64,000 nucleotides of DNA from Alisma plantago-aquatica (GCA_963693085.1 OY856409.1:508081803-508145802); one strand, 5' to 3'; positions 1 to 13,283 are shown, counted from the stretch's first letter. Made by a program: numbers and translations. The notes: generated by a model not told the origin, from the sequence alone.

Positions 1-1534
1 GGTAATGAAGTATCGGTAACCACCTCTAGCATTTGTGCTAAATGGTCCACATACATCGATACATACCAATCCTTAGATAACTTTTCTATCACTGTGTTTA
101 GTGAAGGGAGTCTTTATCATATGTACCAATAAATGGGACTCACATGTCTCTATTGATTCAAAGTCAAATGAGTCTAGATAACCATACTATGGAGTTTAGA
201 AATACATTTTTCATTAATGTGCCCTAGATGACAATGCAAAAGGTATAATTTGTTTAAGTTAATGAGTTTTAACCTTTTGGTGTTTATGTTATAAACATTT
301 GTCACTAGATCTAATACATAAACATCATATGACATAAGGACACTACCAATAAAAGATGTCATCTTTAGAAATATAATATCAACCATTATTATAAGAAAAT
401 TTTGAATCCATTCGTGTCCATACAAGATACAAAAGTGATGTTTCTATTAATGATAGGTATAAAATTCCAGTTCTCTAGCTCTATTACAATCCCACTGGGT
501 AGAGATAAATGATGTGTTCCAATTGTAGTTGCAACAACTCTTGCTCCATTTGCAATATGCATTTTGACCTTGCCTTTTCTTAAAGATTTACTTATTTTTA
601 TATCCTACATATTCGAAGATATGTGATATACAAATCCGGTATCAAGTACCCAAGTGAAGTAGTAGACATATGTATCTTAATGTATAAACCTTAAGTAGAG
701 ATCTCTATCCCCTTCTTCTTCTTCTATAGTTCCTCCAGGTAAATAGGGAAATTCCTTTTCTAGTGTCCAGCCCAATGACAGTGGTGACGATTGTCTTCCT
801 TATTCACCCCTCCCTTTGCTTTGAGTGTAGAAGACTTGGATTTCTAGGCTCTTTAGAACTCTTCTTAGACTTTCCTTCTCCCTTGGTTTCCCTTTTCCTC
901 TATTAATCATCATCACATATTTAGGCTTGCCCTTCTTCATTTGCGCTTCATCAGTTCTCAACATGCCAAGCAATTCTGACAATGGCTTATCAAAATTGTT
1001 CATGTTGTAGTTCATGACAAAGTGGCTATATGATTCTGGAAGTGATTGCAGAATGACATATGTGACCAATTATTGGCCCAAGGGAAATCCCAGTCTCACT
1101 AGATTCTCTAGATACCCAATCAACTTGAGCACATGGGCCCCTATAGAATCTCCTTCAACCATATTTCACTTGAACAATGTCTTTGAGACATCATATATCT
1201 GTTGTCTTTCCTGATCTTGGTACATATTGTTAAGAGGTGTAACCAGCTCAAGAACATCCATATTCTCAAGTTGTCTCTACTACTCATAGTTCATTGAGAA
1301 TAGCATTAGGAACTTGACATCTATGACATCTTCAGAGTGCTTCTTGTAAGCATCCATGTCATCCTTAGGCATGGTGGGAGTGGGCTCATCTAACTATAGT
1401 GTCTCCTCAACATAGAGCTTGCGCTTTTGTATGAGAATGATTGTCAACATCACGAATCGGTCATGGGAGTTATTCCCATTCAACTTGTCCTTCTCAAGGA
1501 CCAATCACAAAGAAAATATGTTGTTGTTTTCCAT
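1..1534 (-). pseudogene. Ty1/Copia gag-pol 5' part, decayed, runs off window
   Basis: On the minus strand the gag begins at the ATG at 1534 (N-terminus MENNNIFSLWLVLEKDKL). It continues as a UBN2-type retrotransposon gag through the LQSLPESYSHFVMNYNMN motif (about 980-1069). A CCHC-knuckle relic in the style HHCHWAGH.KRN lies at about 740-800. The GAG-pre-integrase block (LLHCHLGHINEKCISKLH) lies at 180-260. The start of the integrase core (IDVCGPFSTNARGGYRYF) runs into the window edge. Order gag, GAG-pre-integrase, integrase is diagnostic of Copia. Several in-frame stops and frameshifts interrupt it, so it cannot make a full polyprotein. RT and RNase H would lie to the left of the window. 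Family recognition is strong; the lineage within Copia is not resolved. Confidence 0.88.
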
Positions 1535-2040
1535 TTGTTTTTATAAAAGAAATTTGTATTTTGTCAAAACCCTTTTGATTAAAAGAAAATTTTAAAAATA
1601 TTAATTATGCTTTTATTTATTTATTGCTCCCACTATTTTGTTCACATTGATGGCCGTCACTTTTCAATTTAGATCATTGTAGCATAAAACCTTCTATGAG
1701 ACAAGATCCAAAATAATTAACTAATTACCCAACCAACGAATGCATCCATAATCAATTATTAAGGTAGGAAACATTTTCCAAGTACATGTTATGCAATTCT
1801 TGGATAAATGATGTACACAACTCCTTGTCATATTACATATGTATGCTCCTAAGTACTTAATCTCATTAAGCTCACCTAGTTAAGCCTGACCAAAAAGTCG
1901 ACAAGATAGTAATGCACCATGCTTGGAAGGCTCACATAACTACCATCACACTTCACCAAGAGAGACGATACACCACGCTTAGTGTGCCCACGCTTGGTCA
2001 ATCAAGCTTTTCATGTGTGCTACAAATGGAAAGCATATAA
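1535..2040 (-). other. Untranslated leader-like DNA upstream of Copia gag
   Basis: AT-rich stretch between the Copia gag start and an LTR-like block. I looked for a tRNA-Met-type priming site (TGGTATCAGAGC on the minus strand) and did not find a convincing one. Nothing else is recognisable. Confidence 0.3.
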
Positions 2041-2995
2041 GAGTTAATATTTGTGTGATGGATTTTATTTATATATAAATACATATACATACCCAATCAC
2101 CACATACTTATAATATGTATCATATACATACTATATCCACAAATGAAACATGAAATCATGAAATATGAGTGATGGTTATAGCCACACTAATGCAATCCTT
2201 TGGAGTCATAAAAAATTTCTATCCACATAATGTCAAACATCACATGTTACAACCTATAAAGAAAAATGTGTTGTGTTCGAAACAAGCCGGTCATTTGATT
2301 GGACTCTTCCAATCGATCGGTTCATCTGACTATTGGTCGATTGGCCTCCGTAGGTCAGTCGACTAGCTCCTAGCTCAAGCGGATGTCGAAACTCTTCCAG
2401 ATGGTCAATTAGGCTTTTAGTTCATCAATTTACTCCTTCATTCTATAGCATGTTTTCTCCTCCGGTCGATCAACTCGACTCCCAGTTGATTGAGAAGGAG
2501 ATGTCCCTTCATGTTTTCAACGTGCTCGAGTCGAATTTCTCCCCTTTGGCTATCTTTCCCTATTACAGGTAAGATGCCCCTGGCTCTTATATATGTTTGC
2601 AAAACATTGAGGGAGGAGTATCTATACTGAGAGGCTTGGCCACCCCCTTTATATAGGAGTGAACAAGATAGGGTTTCTAAAAATTTAGGGACATGATGGG
2701 ACAAATTTCATGCCTTTTTAGATGTTGTGAATAACTAGTCGGTCAAATAGACTCCCAGATGGTCGACTGGCATGCTAGTCAGTCGATTGAATTTTTTTCC
2801 TATTCACAGACATACTGGATTTCAATGTGACATTTAATGCACACCATGTAATCAACTTGAATTCCTGATCTAGTCTTATTGATCGACCAATCACTCAATT
2901 GGAATTTTTAGTCATTTGAATGGGCAATCTATTCAATCAACTAGTGTTCAATCGGTCGATGGACACTCCAGTCTCTAACTGTCAGCCACTGTTTC
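2040..2995 (-). repeat. LTR-like block rich in GTCGA/TCGAT motifs
   Basis: The block carries many short TCGA-centred motifs (for example GGTCGATTGG, CAGTCGACTAG, GGTCGATGG) at 2285-2990. On the minus strand a TATA-box sequence (CCTATATAAAGGGGG) lies at about 2645-2660. TCGA motifs upstream of a TATA box match the U3-R layout of other LTRs in this window (7.3-7.6 kb, 21.2-21.85 kb). It may be the 5' LTR of the adjacent minus-strand Copia element or a separate solo LTR. I could not define its ends. Confidence 0.4.
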
Positions 2996-2999
2996 CTAA

Positions 3000-4066
3000 T
3001 TTATTATACAAACACTTTAGTAACCAAGTTAAATCTTATCCATGAGTAAAATCCTATTCCAAGAGCATCCTATATGTGTGACCCTATTTAGGTTCCAAAT
3101 TACGTTGGTAGTGGATGTCCATAACTTTATTAGGACATTACAAACAATGAGAAGTATCTAGAAACACCTCATCCCTACCCAAGTAATTGGAAAGTTGGTG
3201 AACAATTTCAACCTACATCTTTTATCATGTTATCAGGATTGTATAGTTCCTTTGTCACTGATATACATATTAAACTCAAGGCATGAAATCATCATCCTCT
3301 TAATATTTAATCCATGTTCCTTGAACTAGAGCATACCATCTAAGATGCATGCAAGATCACCTATCATATATTGATTCAAATGAGTATGTCCATATATTTC
3401 TCAGTTTTATTTATCAAGTGGCCAGAATATCAACTCTGGTAGGAGAGGCAATTCCCATCTACATCACTTACAAAAAATCCCCATGTGTCACAATGTATTC
3501 GAGCACCCCCTTTATGGTAACCCTTATTCAAGTTCATGATGAATGGTGTCAAAGTACATTGAAAGAGATGTGATGAGTGTAGTGACTTTGGGTCTAAGAA
3601 CTACAATTACCACTATCACTATGAGAATTGATTTTGATTACCATTTAATGGTTTCCATGTATCATTCTCAATGTGAGTTTATCTGGTACACTATTCAATA
3701 ACAAGTACCTATGTGTTTGGCTTGATATCATATAACATGAGTAATGAGATTCTGTCATATGCCAACACACATTCTAATCTTATGTATTATTGTTGTCTAT
3801 TCATTACTTCCACAATATATCTGACTACGGACACCATAAGAATATATATACTCTTATCATACATATGATCTCACTATTTAGGTCCTCAATCTGAAGAAAT
3901 ATGTCATCAAGTAATGTCATTCTTGTAGATATCTATCATGTTATACCATCATCTCATAATTGAACAAACATATAGGTGAAAATTGTCTTTATTATTAATC
4001 AAATCAAGTGCATGATGCCACATAACAATCCTTGTAGGAATTTCTCTCCAGGCATAAATACCAACA
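3000..4066 (-). repeat. Candidate Copia LTR (start TGTTGGTATTTATGCC on minus)
   Basis: Read on the minus strand this segment begins TGTTGGTATTTATGCCTGGA, a typical Copia LTR start, immediately upstream of the decayed Gypsy pol. It lies on the correct side and in the correct orientation to be the 5' LTR of the Copia element whose gag starts at 1534, with the TCGA-rich block between them being part of the LTR or a later insertion. The LTR end, priming site and target-site duplication were not identified. This is an orientation-and-start argument only. Confidence 0.3.
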
Positions 4067-4149
4067 GTAATGCCAAGGGTTCTTAGATCATGTGATTGTT
4101 GTTTTGGTCGGTTAAATCATGTGTTTGTTACCAGAACTGAGAACCTCAA

Positions 4150-6945
4150 TTTATCTCATGAACATGAGCTAGGAATTTTGTGATGTCTTTCATAAGTAAT
4201 ATTAATGTTTTCCCTCATAAGATTAAGTTTAATTTGAGATTTACTTGGAACATGGGACTCTATTGATATATCTACCAACTTATTATATGGCACATGCCAA
4301 ACTCAAAGAGTTCAAGAATCGAATATAAGATTTTTAAGATAGATTGTTTGACATCCTAGTACCTCACCCTTGGGAGCACCTGATTTATTTATCAATAAGA
4401 AAGAGTTGACAATGAGGCTCTGCATTGGTTACATGAAACTCAACAAGGTACACTTAAGAATATGTAAACTCTGACTAGGATTGATGACTTTTTTGTATAG
4501 ATAATATAAGTGACTAGCTTTCGAAGATTGACCCATAGTCACTCATTATCAATTGAAGATGAAACCTTAGGATGTATCTTCTATGATAATTATGGAAATC
4601 ATGAGTTTTTTTTATGTAATATAGATGAACCAATGCTCCCTAAACCTTTATGGATCTAACGAATAGGGTGTTCTGGTAGTTTATATATCAGTTTGTGGTG
4701 ATATTTATATATGAACTTGATATAATTCACAAATACTGAAAAACTTGTACATCACTCATGACTAGAATTACAACCAAACCTACAAAACCTTTTATATATT
4801 GTGTTCAACAAGTGTGAGTGACTATAAGAATTTTCTTTACTTGATCATGTTATCTTTGGATAAGATATTCCTAGGAAGGTACAATCCATACTTCAACAAG
4901 AAAAACCTAAAGATGCTAACAAAAATATGTTTCTCAGGGTTAGTTGGTTATTATAGTTTATTAGAACTTTATTATATTGGTTGGCCTCAAACCACATTTA
5001 TTAGGAAGGAAACAACTTTTATCTAAATAGAGTTGTGTGAGAATAGTTTTCAGACAGAAAGAGAAGTTACCCAACACTAGTTCTATCATTGTCTAAGAAC
5101 ATGCAAAGATATGAAGTATTTTGTTATACGTCAAGGAAAGGTCTAGGTTGTATGCTTATGCAAGACTATAAGGTTATTTATTATGGTTCTTGATAGTTGA
5201 ACAATTATGAGAAATGTCTAACACATGACCTAGAAACATATGTTGGTGTTTTAGCTCTTAAAACTTGAAGATATGATCTATATGGAAAGTGATGCCAAGT
5301 TTGTATCGATCATAAGAGCATAAAGTAAATAATTACTTAGAAAGAGTTGAATATGAAACATCACAAATGACATGACTTGATGACGGACTACAATTTAAAA
5401 ATTGACTATCAATAAAGTAAAGATGATGTTATCTCATCAACACCCATGAGAAAATTATCTTGCACATTGACTACTAAGTTATATGATATTTCTATATAAG
5501 AATATATTTGTTGTGTAATCTTGAGGGATGTTCATGTGGAGATAGTACATGAAGGAGGAGTTATACCATAGTTACACACCAATCCAATGGTAGGGAAACA
5601 TGTACTACAACAAAAAGGTCTAGATCCTAAGATACAAAAGATGGAGTAGGAGAAGCAACATGGGAAAAAATGAAGGATTTGACTATTTTTAAGACTGTGT
5701 GTTTCAAGAGAGAATTGTGTCTACTTGATCAAGAAGATATGAGCTGTGTTGCCATCACAGAGGCAAACTCATCCATGCATTTTATGCACTTAGGAAGAAC
5801 AAAGATGTATCAAAATGATAAGGAGATTTATTGGTGGTCAACTATGAAGAAGATGTGTTAGATATAAGATGTGTTAGAAGATAATGGTTGAACATTAATA
5901 AACAATGGGAATACTACAATTGTTACATATTTTTTTATTTGAAATGGGATTGTGTGACCATGGACTTCATTTTTTATGTTCCTCACACCTCTCATACTCA
6001 TGATTTCATTTAATTTTTTGCAAGTATATTGACCAAGTTAGATCACCTCATACCAATTAGTAATACAAATTTAGGAGATATTCTAGCATGATTATATGTA
6101 TGTGACATAGTGAGGCAACATTTGTATTGTCTAGTTAACATATAATCAACCATAGAAAGAACCTAGTTCTAGGATAATATTCATGATGATATAGGCACCG
6201 AGATGAAGATAAAAACATGTTTCACTCACTAATATATGGATAGTGAAAGTACAATCCAAGCCCTAGAGGATATGCTTAGAGTGTGGGCTATAATACTAGG
6301 ACGTTGGGTTGGGCACCTTAGTTTGGTTAGAATCTCGTACACTGATATTATAAATTAAAATGGGGGTGGCACCTTATGAGGAATTTTATGGAAAATGTGT
6401 AGATCTCCTATATGTTGGTATGAAACAAGTGAGAGACACTTATTGGGTCTATATATAGTGCAAAATACCACAAAAAGGTCAAACTAATTAGAAAATAGTT
6501 AAAGGTTGCACGGGACATACAAAAGAGTTATTCTGATATGAGGCATAGACATCTACAATTTAAAATATGTAATCTTGTCTACTTGAAGATAACACCTTAG
6601 AAGGAAGTTCTTTGGTTAGGGAAAAAGGGCAAGTGTAATCCCATAAATGAGGGTATCAACCTATAGTAAAAATAGTCACAAAAGTGGCATACCCAATAGT
6701 GTTACCATATGCCATACAAAAACTATATGATGTATTTTATGTGTCAATGATAAGGATCTATAATTTGAGTTGTCACTTATGAAGAAGGACAAGTGTATAT
6801 TATGGATCAAATGGTTAGGAAGTTTATAAGGTGAGACGTACCAACACATAAGGTGTTGTGGACACATAATGTGCCTTTGAAGAGGCCACATGGGAATTAG
6901 AGGAAAAGATGCAATGACTTTGCTCTAATTATTATACTTTACAAG
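4150..6945 (+). pseudogene. Ty3/Gypsy chromovirus pol (RT, RNase H, integrase), heavily decayed
   Basis: Fragments in successive frames follow the canonical order. The RT N-terminus has an EFCDVF/AHAKLKEFKN relic at 4190-4330, then [11 protein letters not shown] and [11 protein letters not shown] at 4374-4450. The RT-RNase H connection GLVGYY lies at about 4938, and RNase H reads KGLGCMLMQDYKVIYYGS at about 5135-5195. The integrase zinc-finger zone reads LGRTKMYQNDKEIYWW at about 5790-5840. Integrase-core traces lie at 5950-6260. The C-terminal segment ending EEATWELEE lies at about 6870-6905, a signature of plant chromoviruses. Stops and frameshifts are frequent throughout, so no product is possible. 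Gag and protease are absent on the left, where the Copia-related DNA begins, which suggests that the Copia element interrupted this one. Confidence 0.85.
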
Positions 6946-6978
6946 GATGAAATTTCATAAAGGGACGGAGAATTTGAA

Positions 6979-7960
6979 ACTGTTGGACAAATTGGACATT
7001 CGATTATCCTCTATTTTGATGATGACAAGCATTTCATTCTTGTGGATCTAACTTGCTACTTGAGTATTTCAACATTGATACTTTAGTATTTTAGGGTTCA
7101 AGGAGATCACTCTCAATGAATAGATGAAGTTAACATGCTTAAATGCTCGTATTTACATGGTTGTACAACTTGCACTAACTTGTACAAGTGTATAATGTAC
7201 AAGTACCTAGAAGTTAGGTATCCTATCCACCTAGAACACTTAGTTAGGATCCCCCTTAGAGTCTAGAGTCATTAGAAAAATCATTTGATACTTTTTTCAA
7301 ATATTTGGAAACTTGGCTCCAAGAAGCTTTTTTAGTCAAGAAACTAGTCGACCAAAAATATCTTGGTCGAAGACATTATCGACTGAGAACCACCTCAGTC
7401 AAGGATTCAGAGCATCATGCGATATCTTACACATTTTTGCTCTATGTCAGTTCTTAGAAAAATTATTGTCGACCGAACACATCTTTGGTCCAAATCATAT
7501 GACCATTAGACTGAGTGGTTGGGAGTTGAGGCTAGCTGTTGGAAGTAGTTGTACATTCAACTCAAGCTCGTTCAAAGAAAATCCCGACCTAGACATGGTC
7601 GGTCGGAAATCATGTGGACCGAACTAGGTTCTGGATTGTTCTTTCTAAACTCGACCATTTTAGCCATTACAACCTAACTACTTTCTACCTAATGTCTAGT
7701 TAAGAACTAAGAACACTCTAGACACTTCCTACAATACCTAATTACTTGTAAACCATTCATATATATAGGAGAGTCCTTAGGACACCCAACACACACTTGC
7801 ATACTACAAAAACGCAAGCTACACTTATACAAGCATTCTAGAGAGCAAACAAGTTAAGTTTCACTTTCTATCATCTTCCTTGAGCTCTAAGTTCAGGACT
7901 TTTAGCTATAGACTCTTATCAACCAGCCATGAAACGTCCATCCTAAGTGGTTAGGAGGTC
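6979..7960 (+). repeat. LTR-like block with TATA box, lineage unresolved
   Basis: It follows a purine-rich stretch (AAAGGGACGGAGAAT, about 6957-6971) at the end of the Gypsy pol and begins TGTTGGACAAATTGGACATT. It contains a TCGAC-rich zone at 7340-7620 and a plus-strand TATA box (CATATATATAGG, 7758-7769). About 200 bp of putative R-U5 follow. It may be the 3' LTR of the 4.15-6.95 kb element or a solo LTR of another family; the TGTTGGAC start also occurs in Copia families. The right end is approximate. Confidence 0.5.
7758..7769 (+). promoter_or_regulatory. TATA box of LTR-like block
   Basis: CATATATATAGG sits downstream of the TCGA-rich part of the block and upstream of the inferred R region, as in an LTR promoter. 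It is inferred from position only. Confidence 0.4.
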
Positions 7961-8059
7961 TAACAATTGATATATGAATCAAGATGTTGTACTTCATTTG
8001 TGAAGTGTTTTCCCTCTTCCAATTTATTTCTCTTGTATTATATTTTTTTCTCCTTAACT

Positions 8060-8330
8060 ACTCCTAGGGATGGAGGTTATTTGAAGGAGGTTTCTTGGAG
8101 CTACTTTAAGGAAAAGAAGGTTTCTCCAAGGTTTATTGAGGTTACTTCAAGAAGGTTGCTTCAAAGGAGGTTGAGGCTACCTTTAGGTGAAGACTACCTC
8201 AAGGTGGTAGAGCTACTTCAAGGTGGTGAAGGTTGCTCTACATGCTTGAAGTTACTTCAAGAAGGTTGCTTCAAAGGAGGTTAAGTCTACTTCAATGTTA
8301 AGGCTACTTCAAGGAGGTGAAAGGTGAATG
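8060..8330 (+). repeat. Imperfect minisatellite (CTACTTCAAGGAGGTTG-type units)
   Basis: Degenerate units of about 18-24 bp, of the form ctacttcaaggaggttg, recur roughly ten times. A 32-bp stretch beginning GTTACTTCAAGAAGG is exactly repeated at 8141-8172 and 8251-8282, a period of 110 bp, so there is a higher-order repeat over the short unit. Confidence 0.75.
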
Positions 8331-9834
8331 TATTTTGTTGTAACATCCTTGCAATGTAAATAAAAAAATCACTTAAAAATCCCAATTAGAAACAATTGGG
8401 TAGTGAAATGACAAGATTTGATTCAAAGGTTGGAACCAATCTAAATCCATGTGTCTTCCTTGTTTCCTCCTCATTATTTGGTTTATGTTTTTAATTGAAC
8501 TTTAAAATACCAAAAGCTCTAATTAAAAACACCCTAAGAAACTTTCATTACAACATTATCTATTTTATTGCCTATTTTATTTATCTCTGGTGATCCTAGT
8601 TGTTGCCACTATTCCACACCAACCACCGATGTCACTCAACTAGGTCACCACTATTCTTTTTCTCCTCTCTCTCCACCTAATGACCACATTTACTCTCTCT
8701 ATTGCTCACAACAAGTGTCATTGCTACCCTATGTCCATCTGGTATTATGCTCCTCCTTGCTCCGTTAGGTCATTATTATTGCTACAACTACCGTACTATC
8801 GCTACCCTACAACCTCCATCCCTACTGTAACCATCTCTGGGAGTTTGTCACTAGGTCTAATACATCTACTTTACTACCCCTATTTCTTCTTCCTACTACC
8901 AATTGTTTCTCACTCCCTCAACACCTACTTTTGTTGTCGTGCCACAGATATGAGTGTGCCCTCTGCCCCTACCGTGGAAGGTCCTTCTTCTCCTTCTGTT
9001 CTTTTTATACTTCTATGTCGCCAAATGCATGTATAGTTTGTTGAATTTGAGCAATATATCCCCTCTCTATCTGATTATAATTGTTTGTCAAGTTCAATAT
9101 TTTATAATTGCTTGTTGACTGTATTGTGGTATAATTATTTAATGAACATGATATGAGTTACACATTGATACATATTTATCTAAATTGATATCATTTGAAT
9201 GATGAAATGTGACTAGGGTTTTAGTTTGGAAATTGGAGAAATCATACTTGTATAGTTGGAATCCATACATGATTTCTTATATAATTTGGTGCATTGTTGA
9301 ATTTGAATATTGTATGCATATATAATCAAACCTAAGAATTAATTACATTGAATTGACATAAATTATATTAATTAGCTTGATTTAGAATGAATTTGTTGTA
9401 TTTACCTAAATTCTAAATCATAAACTCTAATTTAAACATATATCTTGTTGGTCAAGAAAGTTGCTCAGATTTATTCATTAGGAGTAAACTTGGATAGTAT
9501 CCACTTTGGGACTACTCTTGGAAACTTAATCTCACTTAGGATGTAAGTGTTTAATATGTATTCGATTTTCAAGATGTTCCTCAGTACTTCCCTAATTATT
9601 CTCTAAGTACATATGTAGGTGGGTATTTGCCCATCTACATCATTGTACTAGGAGATTTGTGTGAAAATTCTATGGAAATTTTCTTGAAAACCAAATACAC
9701 ATTATATACTTACTATTGGAATTAGGTGTTCAATAATGGGATAGGTGATACACATTCATTATTAAAACCTAAGCCTTAATTTGTAAGCCATAAACCCTAA
9801 AATCTCTAGTTGGAATTGCGTTAACAACTTGAAA
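8331..9834. other. Unassigned AT-rich stretch with a CT-rich middle
   Basis: 8540-9040 is pyrimidine-rich and gives overlapping open frames rich in Ser, Leu, Tyr and Pro, but none resembles a known family. 9050-9830 is AT-rich without recognisable coding. No repeat partner elsewhere in the window was found. Confidence 0.3.
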
Positions 9835-10222
9835 TTTGAAGCTATAGATTAAATCTAAAGTCATGTCATGTGTAATGGGATTGTACAGGACTATACAAAA
9901 TTGTACTAACATGGAGACATTCCTACTATGATATTGGTAGATGTTAATAATAGTACTTGTGTTGAAGGAGAAATTGAGGGTGATGTACATGTGAATGAAC
10001 CAATTCTGATAGGCATGGTTGAAGCTATGCTAGATATTTGTGGGGTAAGTATTACTGATCCACCTTCCTTATTTAGAAATATTGTGTAGATGTCGAGAGA
10101 CTATTGTACTAAGGTTGTACTAAGTTTACAAAGTTGAGTGCTATGTTCAAATTGATTTCTCTGAAGGCTAACAATATATCGAGAGACAAAAGTTTCATGT
10201 CTCTATTGTCTTTAAGAAAACC
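9835..10222 (+). pseudogene. CACTA (En/Spm) TNP2-type transposase fragment
   Basis: The plus strand carries two recognisable blocks. The first has a short NGI-like/HGD zone at about 9870-9930 followed by NEPILIGMVEAM at about 9990-10030. The second, in another frame at about 10110-10215, contains GCTKFTKLSAMFKLISLK followed by NNISRDKSFMSLL. It matches the conserved TNP2 segment in which GC.KFTKLS is followed by L.NLK and then a W(S/D)DKSF..LL-type motif. It is only about 130 codons with frameshifts, a small part of a transposase that normally exceeds 700 residues. It ends where homology to the adjacent long LTR starts, so the rest was lost at that junction. CACTA terminal repeats were not found. 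Confidence 0.72.
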
Positions 10223-12553
10223 TCAAAAATAAGACGTTGAAACCATTTTTATTAGTGATATAGAGATCATTTTTGTGATTCTAAAATATATTTATTTATA
10301 ATTTTTGGAGCTTCCAATAAAAGATATGGTTTTTCCAAAATTCACTTTATTTACTAATTTATTTGTGAAATTAAAATTGCAAGAAGCCAATTTGCTCTTG
10401 AATCAAAAATCAAAACTTTACGCTATGAAAGGATATAAATGTACTATTTATGCTGGTGTGACAAGAGACAAAAATCGAATTAAAATGTGACAATTTATAA
10501 TAATACCCATAATGAGAAAAATAAAATAGAAGAGAATCAAAGGGCAAAAAGGGAAAAACACAAGGGATCATCCCCTTCCCTACTACACACACAATGACTG
10601 GCTGGGAAGGGAGAATCTTGTCTAAGAGTTTGGGAAAAACTCCATTCTTCACTCATTCGTGAAACTAACTAGCTGATCATGATGAGCAAGTGCCAAAGTT
10701 GTTTACCTGAGGTCCAATTTTGCTCTGAAAAAGTAAGACATCGGAGAGGGGTTTCACAAACTCAAACCAAGAACCACTTTCGGCGGTGGATGAAACGACA
10801 ATGCAAGGAGAAATTAAAATTAGATGAGATTGTTTGGGTGTGTGTTTCATATGAGGGTAGAGTCCTATTTATATGAGTTTGAGTTTCAAGGGGTGTGTGA
10901 GAACTTGCTTCAGAAGTCTTGAGGATCAAGTTTAGATGTTTTTAAAATTCTCTATTATAGGTCTCGAGTAGAGTACACATGGATGTGAAATTAATTTTTC
11001 AATCCATTGCAACTCATTTCATGAAGTTTTATTGAGAAACGAGGGATCTACGCCCAAAATACTGGACTTTGGTCCACCGTTACTGTTCATGTGGGCTGTG
11101 ACGAATGTCATTTAATACAACTTTCCAACTTTGTTCTTTTAATGAATTTAATGTACAAAATTTTATATAATTATTTAGGGGTAGAAACGAACTCCTAATA
11201 AATCCAAATTTGTCAGTTTAACTATTTTTGGGATGAGAAATCTGATTTTGGAATTATTCTATATTTTTGAAGACTTATAATATTTTATATGATATTTTTA
11301 AATAATATCACTTATTTTATCCCTTTAATGAATTAGAGATATCTATAAACTTATAAAAATATGAAACATGGCATATAAGAAATACTAAATGTGAGGAACA
11401 TGATTTTTCCATTAATTATTTTCTCAACATTTTATTTAATATTTTTGTTCTTTAAATTATATTCTCTCTCCTAAATTAACTAAAATATTTATGATTGTCC
11501 AAATTAGTTGAAATTTACCTATAGGCTAATGTTGGCATGTAGATTTTGAATTTGAGATTTATTTTTTCTTTTAGGGTCATTTTATAATTTATTTAATATA
11601 TTTGACTCTTACTCTTATTTTTTTCTGAGTGAAAATAAAAATAGTTATTATTAAGCAAATATTGTGAAACTTCACCTTAAAGCAAACTAAAACATATGAA
11701 ACATGACTTGACCATTAATTTTATCTCTTGGTATTATTTAATATATTATTTAATATTTTGTACTTTTACATGTTTTTTCTCTCCTAATCTAAACATGTAT
11801 ATTAGAGATTACCCAAATCATATAGAAATTTACCTAAGGATATTTTTAATGTGTAGATTACAAATTTAAGATTATTGTCCACTTTTTGAGTCATTAATTG
11901 ATTTATCTCAAATTTTGAAGGAAAATCACCTTTTATTTTTTAAATAAAATTGATGTAGTTATTGTTATCCCAAATTTGTGTAACTTGGCCTCCAAGCCAT
12001 GTCACATCTATAGAAAACAAATCTGAAGTTATTCTTATCCAATTGGTCTTCCTTTTATCAATTTTATCCCATTATTCATTATTAACACTATTTCTCATAT
12101 TAAATAATTCAATATCACATTATCTAGTTTAGGGAGTTATTATTTATTTCTTTTTCTCATTTCTTGTTCCAAAAAATAATATAAAATTCTAGATCAATAT
12201 TATTTTATCTTTATTATTATAATTCTCCCAATTGTGTCCCATATCTACACATTACAACTAAAAGTATTATATATTATATTTATTATTTATTTTATGTGAC
12301 ATATTTTTTTGATAGCTTTTATGTGACATATTTTATGTATCCATTATTGGTCTTATGATTCATACGAGGGTATTGTGTCATATTTGTTTTCATGCATATA
12401 TGTTAGGGTGATTTATTCACGCATTACATATTATTGTTACCATTAACTATCATTAGGTATATACTCAACCTTGTTTGGTTAAGCCCACAGAACTAAGGTC
12501 TCTAACCTCTTAACCTTGGAATGGGATAAGGTTTTAGATTTTAGTATGTTACC
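10222..12553 (-). repeat. 3' LTR (truncated) of gag-less element
   Basis: Aligns along its length with 15025-17311, including the TATA-bearing stretch and the terminal block around AACCTTGTTTGG. The terminal about 1.5 kb of the LTR (equivalent to 13517-15020) is missing. On the minus strand it should start TGTAACATACTAAA; here the first bases read GGTAACATACTAAA. Confidence 0.88.
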
Positions 12554-12595
12554 ACATTCCACCCCTCAAAGAGATTTCATCTCAAAATTAAAAGA
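12554..12595 (-). other. Polypurine tract of gag-less element
   Basis: On the minus strand this reads as a purine-rich run ending GAGGGGTGGAATG directly before the 3' LTR. The equivalent site at 55259-55290 reads similarly, which supports common descent. Confidence 0.7.
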
Positions 12596-13193
12596 TAAAC
12601 TATTTACCACTCCTTCAAAGATTCAACCTAACAAGTCAAACTAAATAATACCAAGGTACTATGGTCCGTTAGCATCTTTTAATTGTGAGTATTTTAGGGG
12701 TTTAAGTTGTCTGTGTATCCAACTAAAAAGTCATAACCAACTAGGGTTGAGTTTATGTCCTTGTGTCTCTAACCTAAGAAACCTAAGGTTCACATAACAA
12801 CCAAAGGTCAAAGAGGATAGGTCAACTACACCTTTATATTATTCCACATATTCCTAGTCACCTCTTTATAGAAAAATATGTGATTAAGATTCTATTTTAA
12901 ATAATTATAGGTTTAATCTAACTAGGCTTCATAAATATCTTCATCATGACTCAGTTCAAGAAAACATCAACAAAATCCAGAAAACATTGACAAAATCTAG
13001 AAAACATTATTTTTGTATATATAGCATTATAAGGAAAATAATTTGATGCAAAAAAAATTGTGTTAGAAAACTAAAATTAGGGCCCGAAATCAAAGATAGA
13101 ACCAAGTCACAATATTTACATAATATGATCTCTGTATCCTACTAGTAACTCATCCTCATCATCTAATTCCATCCTCAAGTCAAACCTTATAAC

Positions 13194-13283
<90 letters not shown>

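Noticed and set aside
7967..8284. 105-codon open frame over the minisatellite
   Set aside because: Repetitive EGYLK/LLQGG-type peptides arise from translating the tandem repeat; no gene family matches.
8568..9036. Overlapping Ser/Leu/Tyr-rich open frames as a possible small secreted protein gene
   Set aside because: The frames follow a CT-rich composition, lack a convincing signal peptide or domain, and two frames look equally good.
13199..13280. AT array as a possible CRISPR-like or origin feature
   Set aside because: It is a plain dinucleotide microsatellite inside a plant retroelement.
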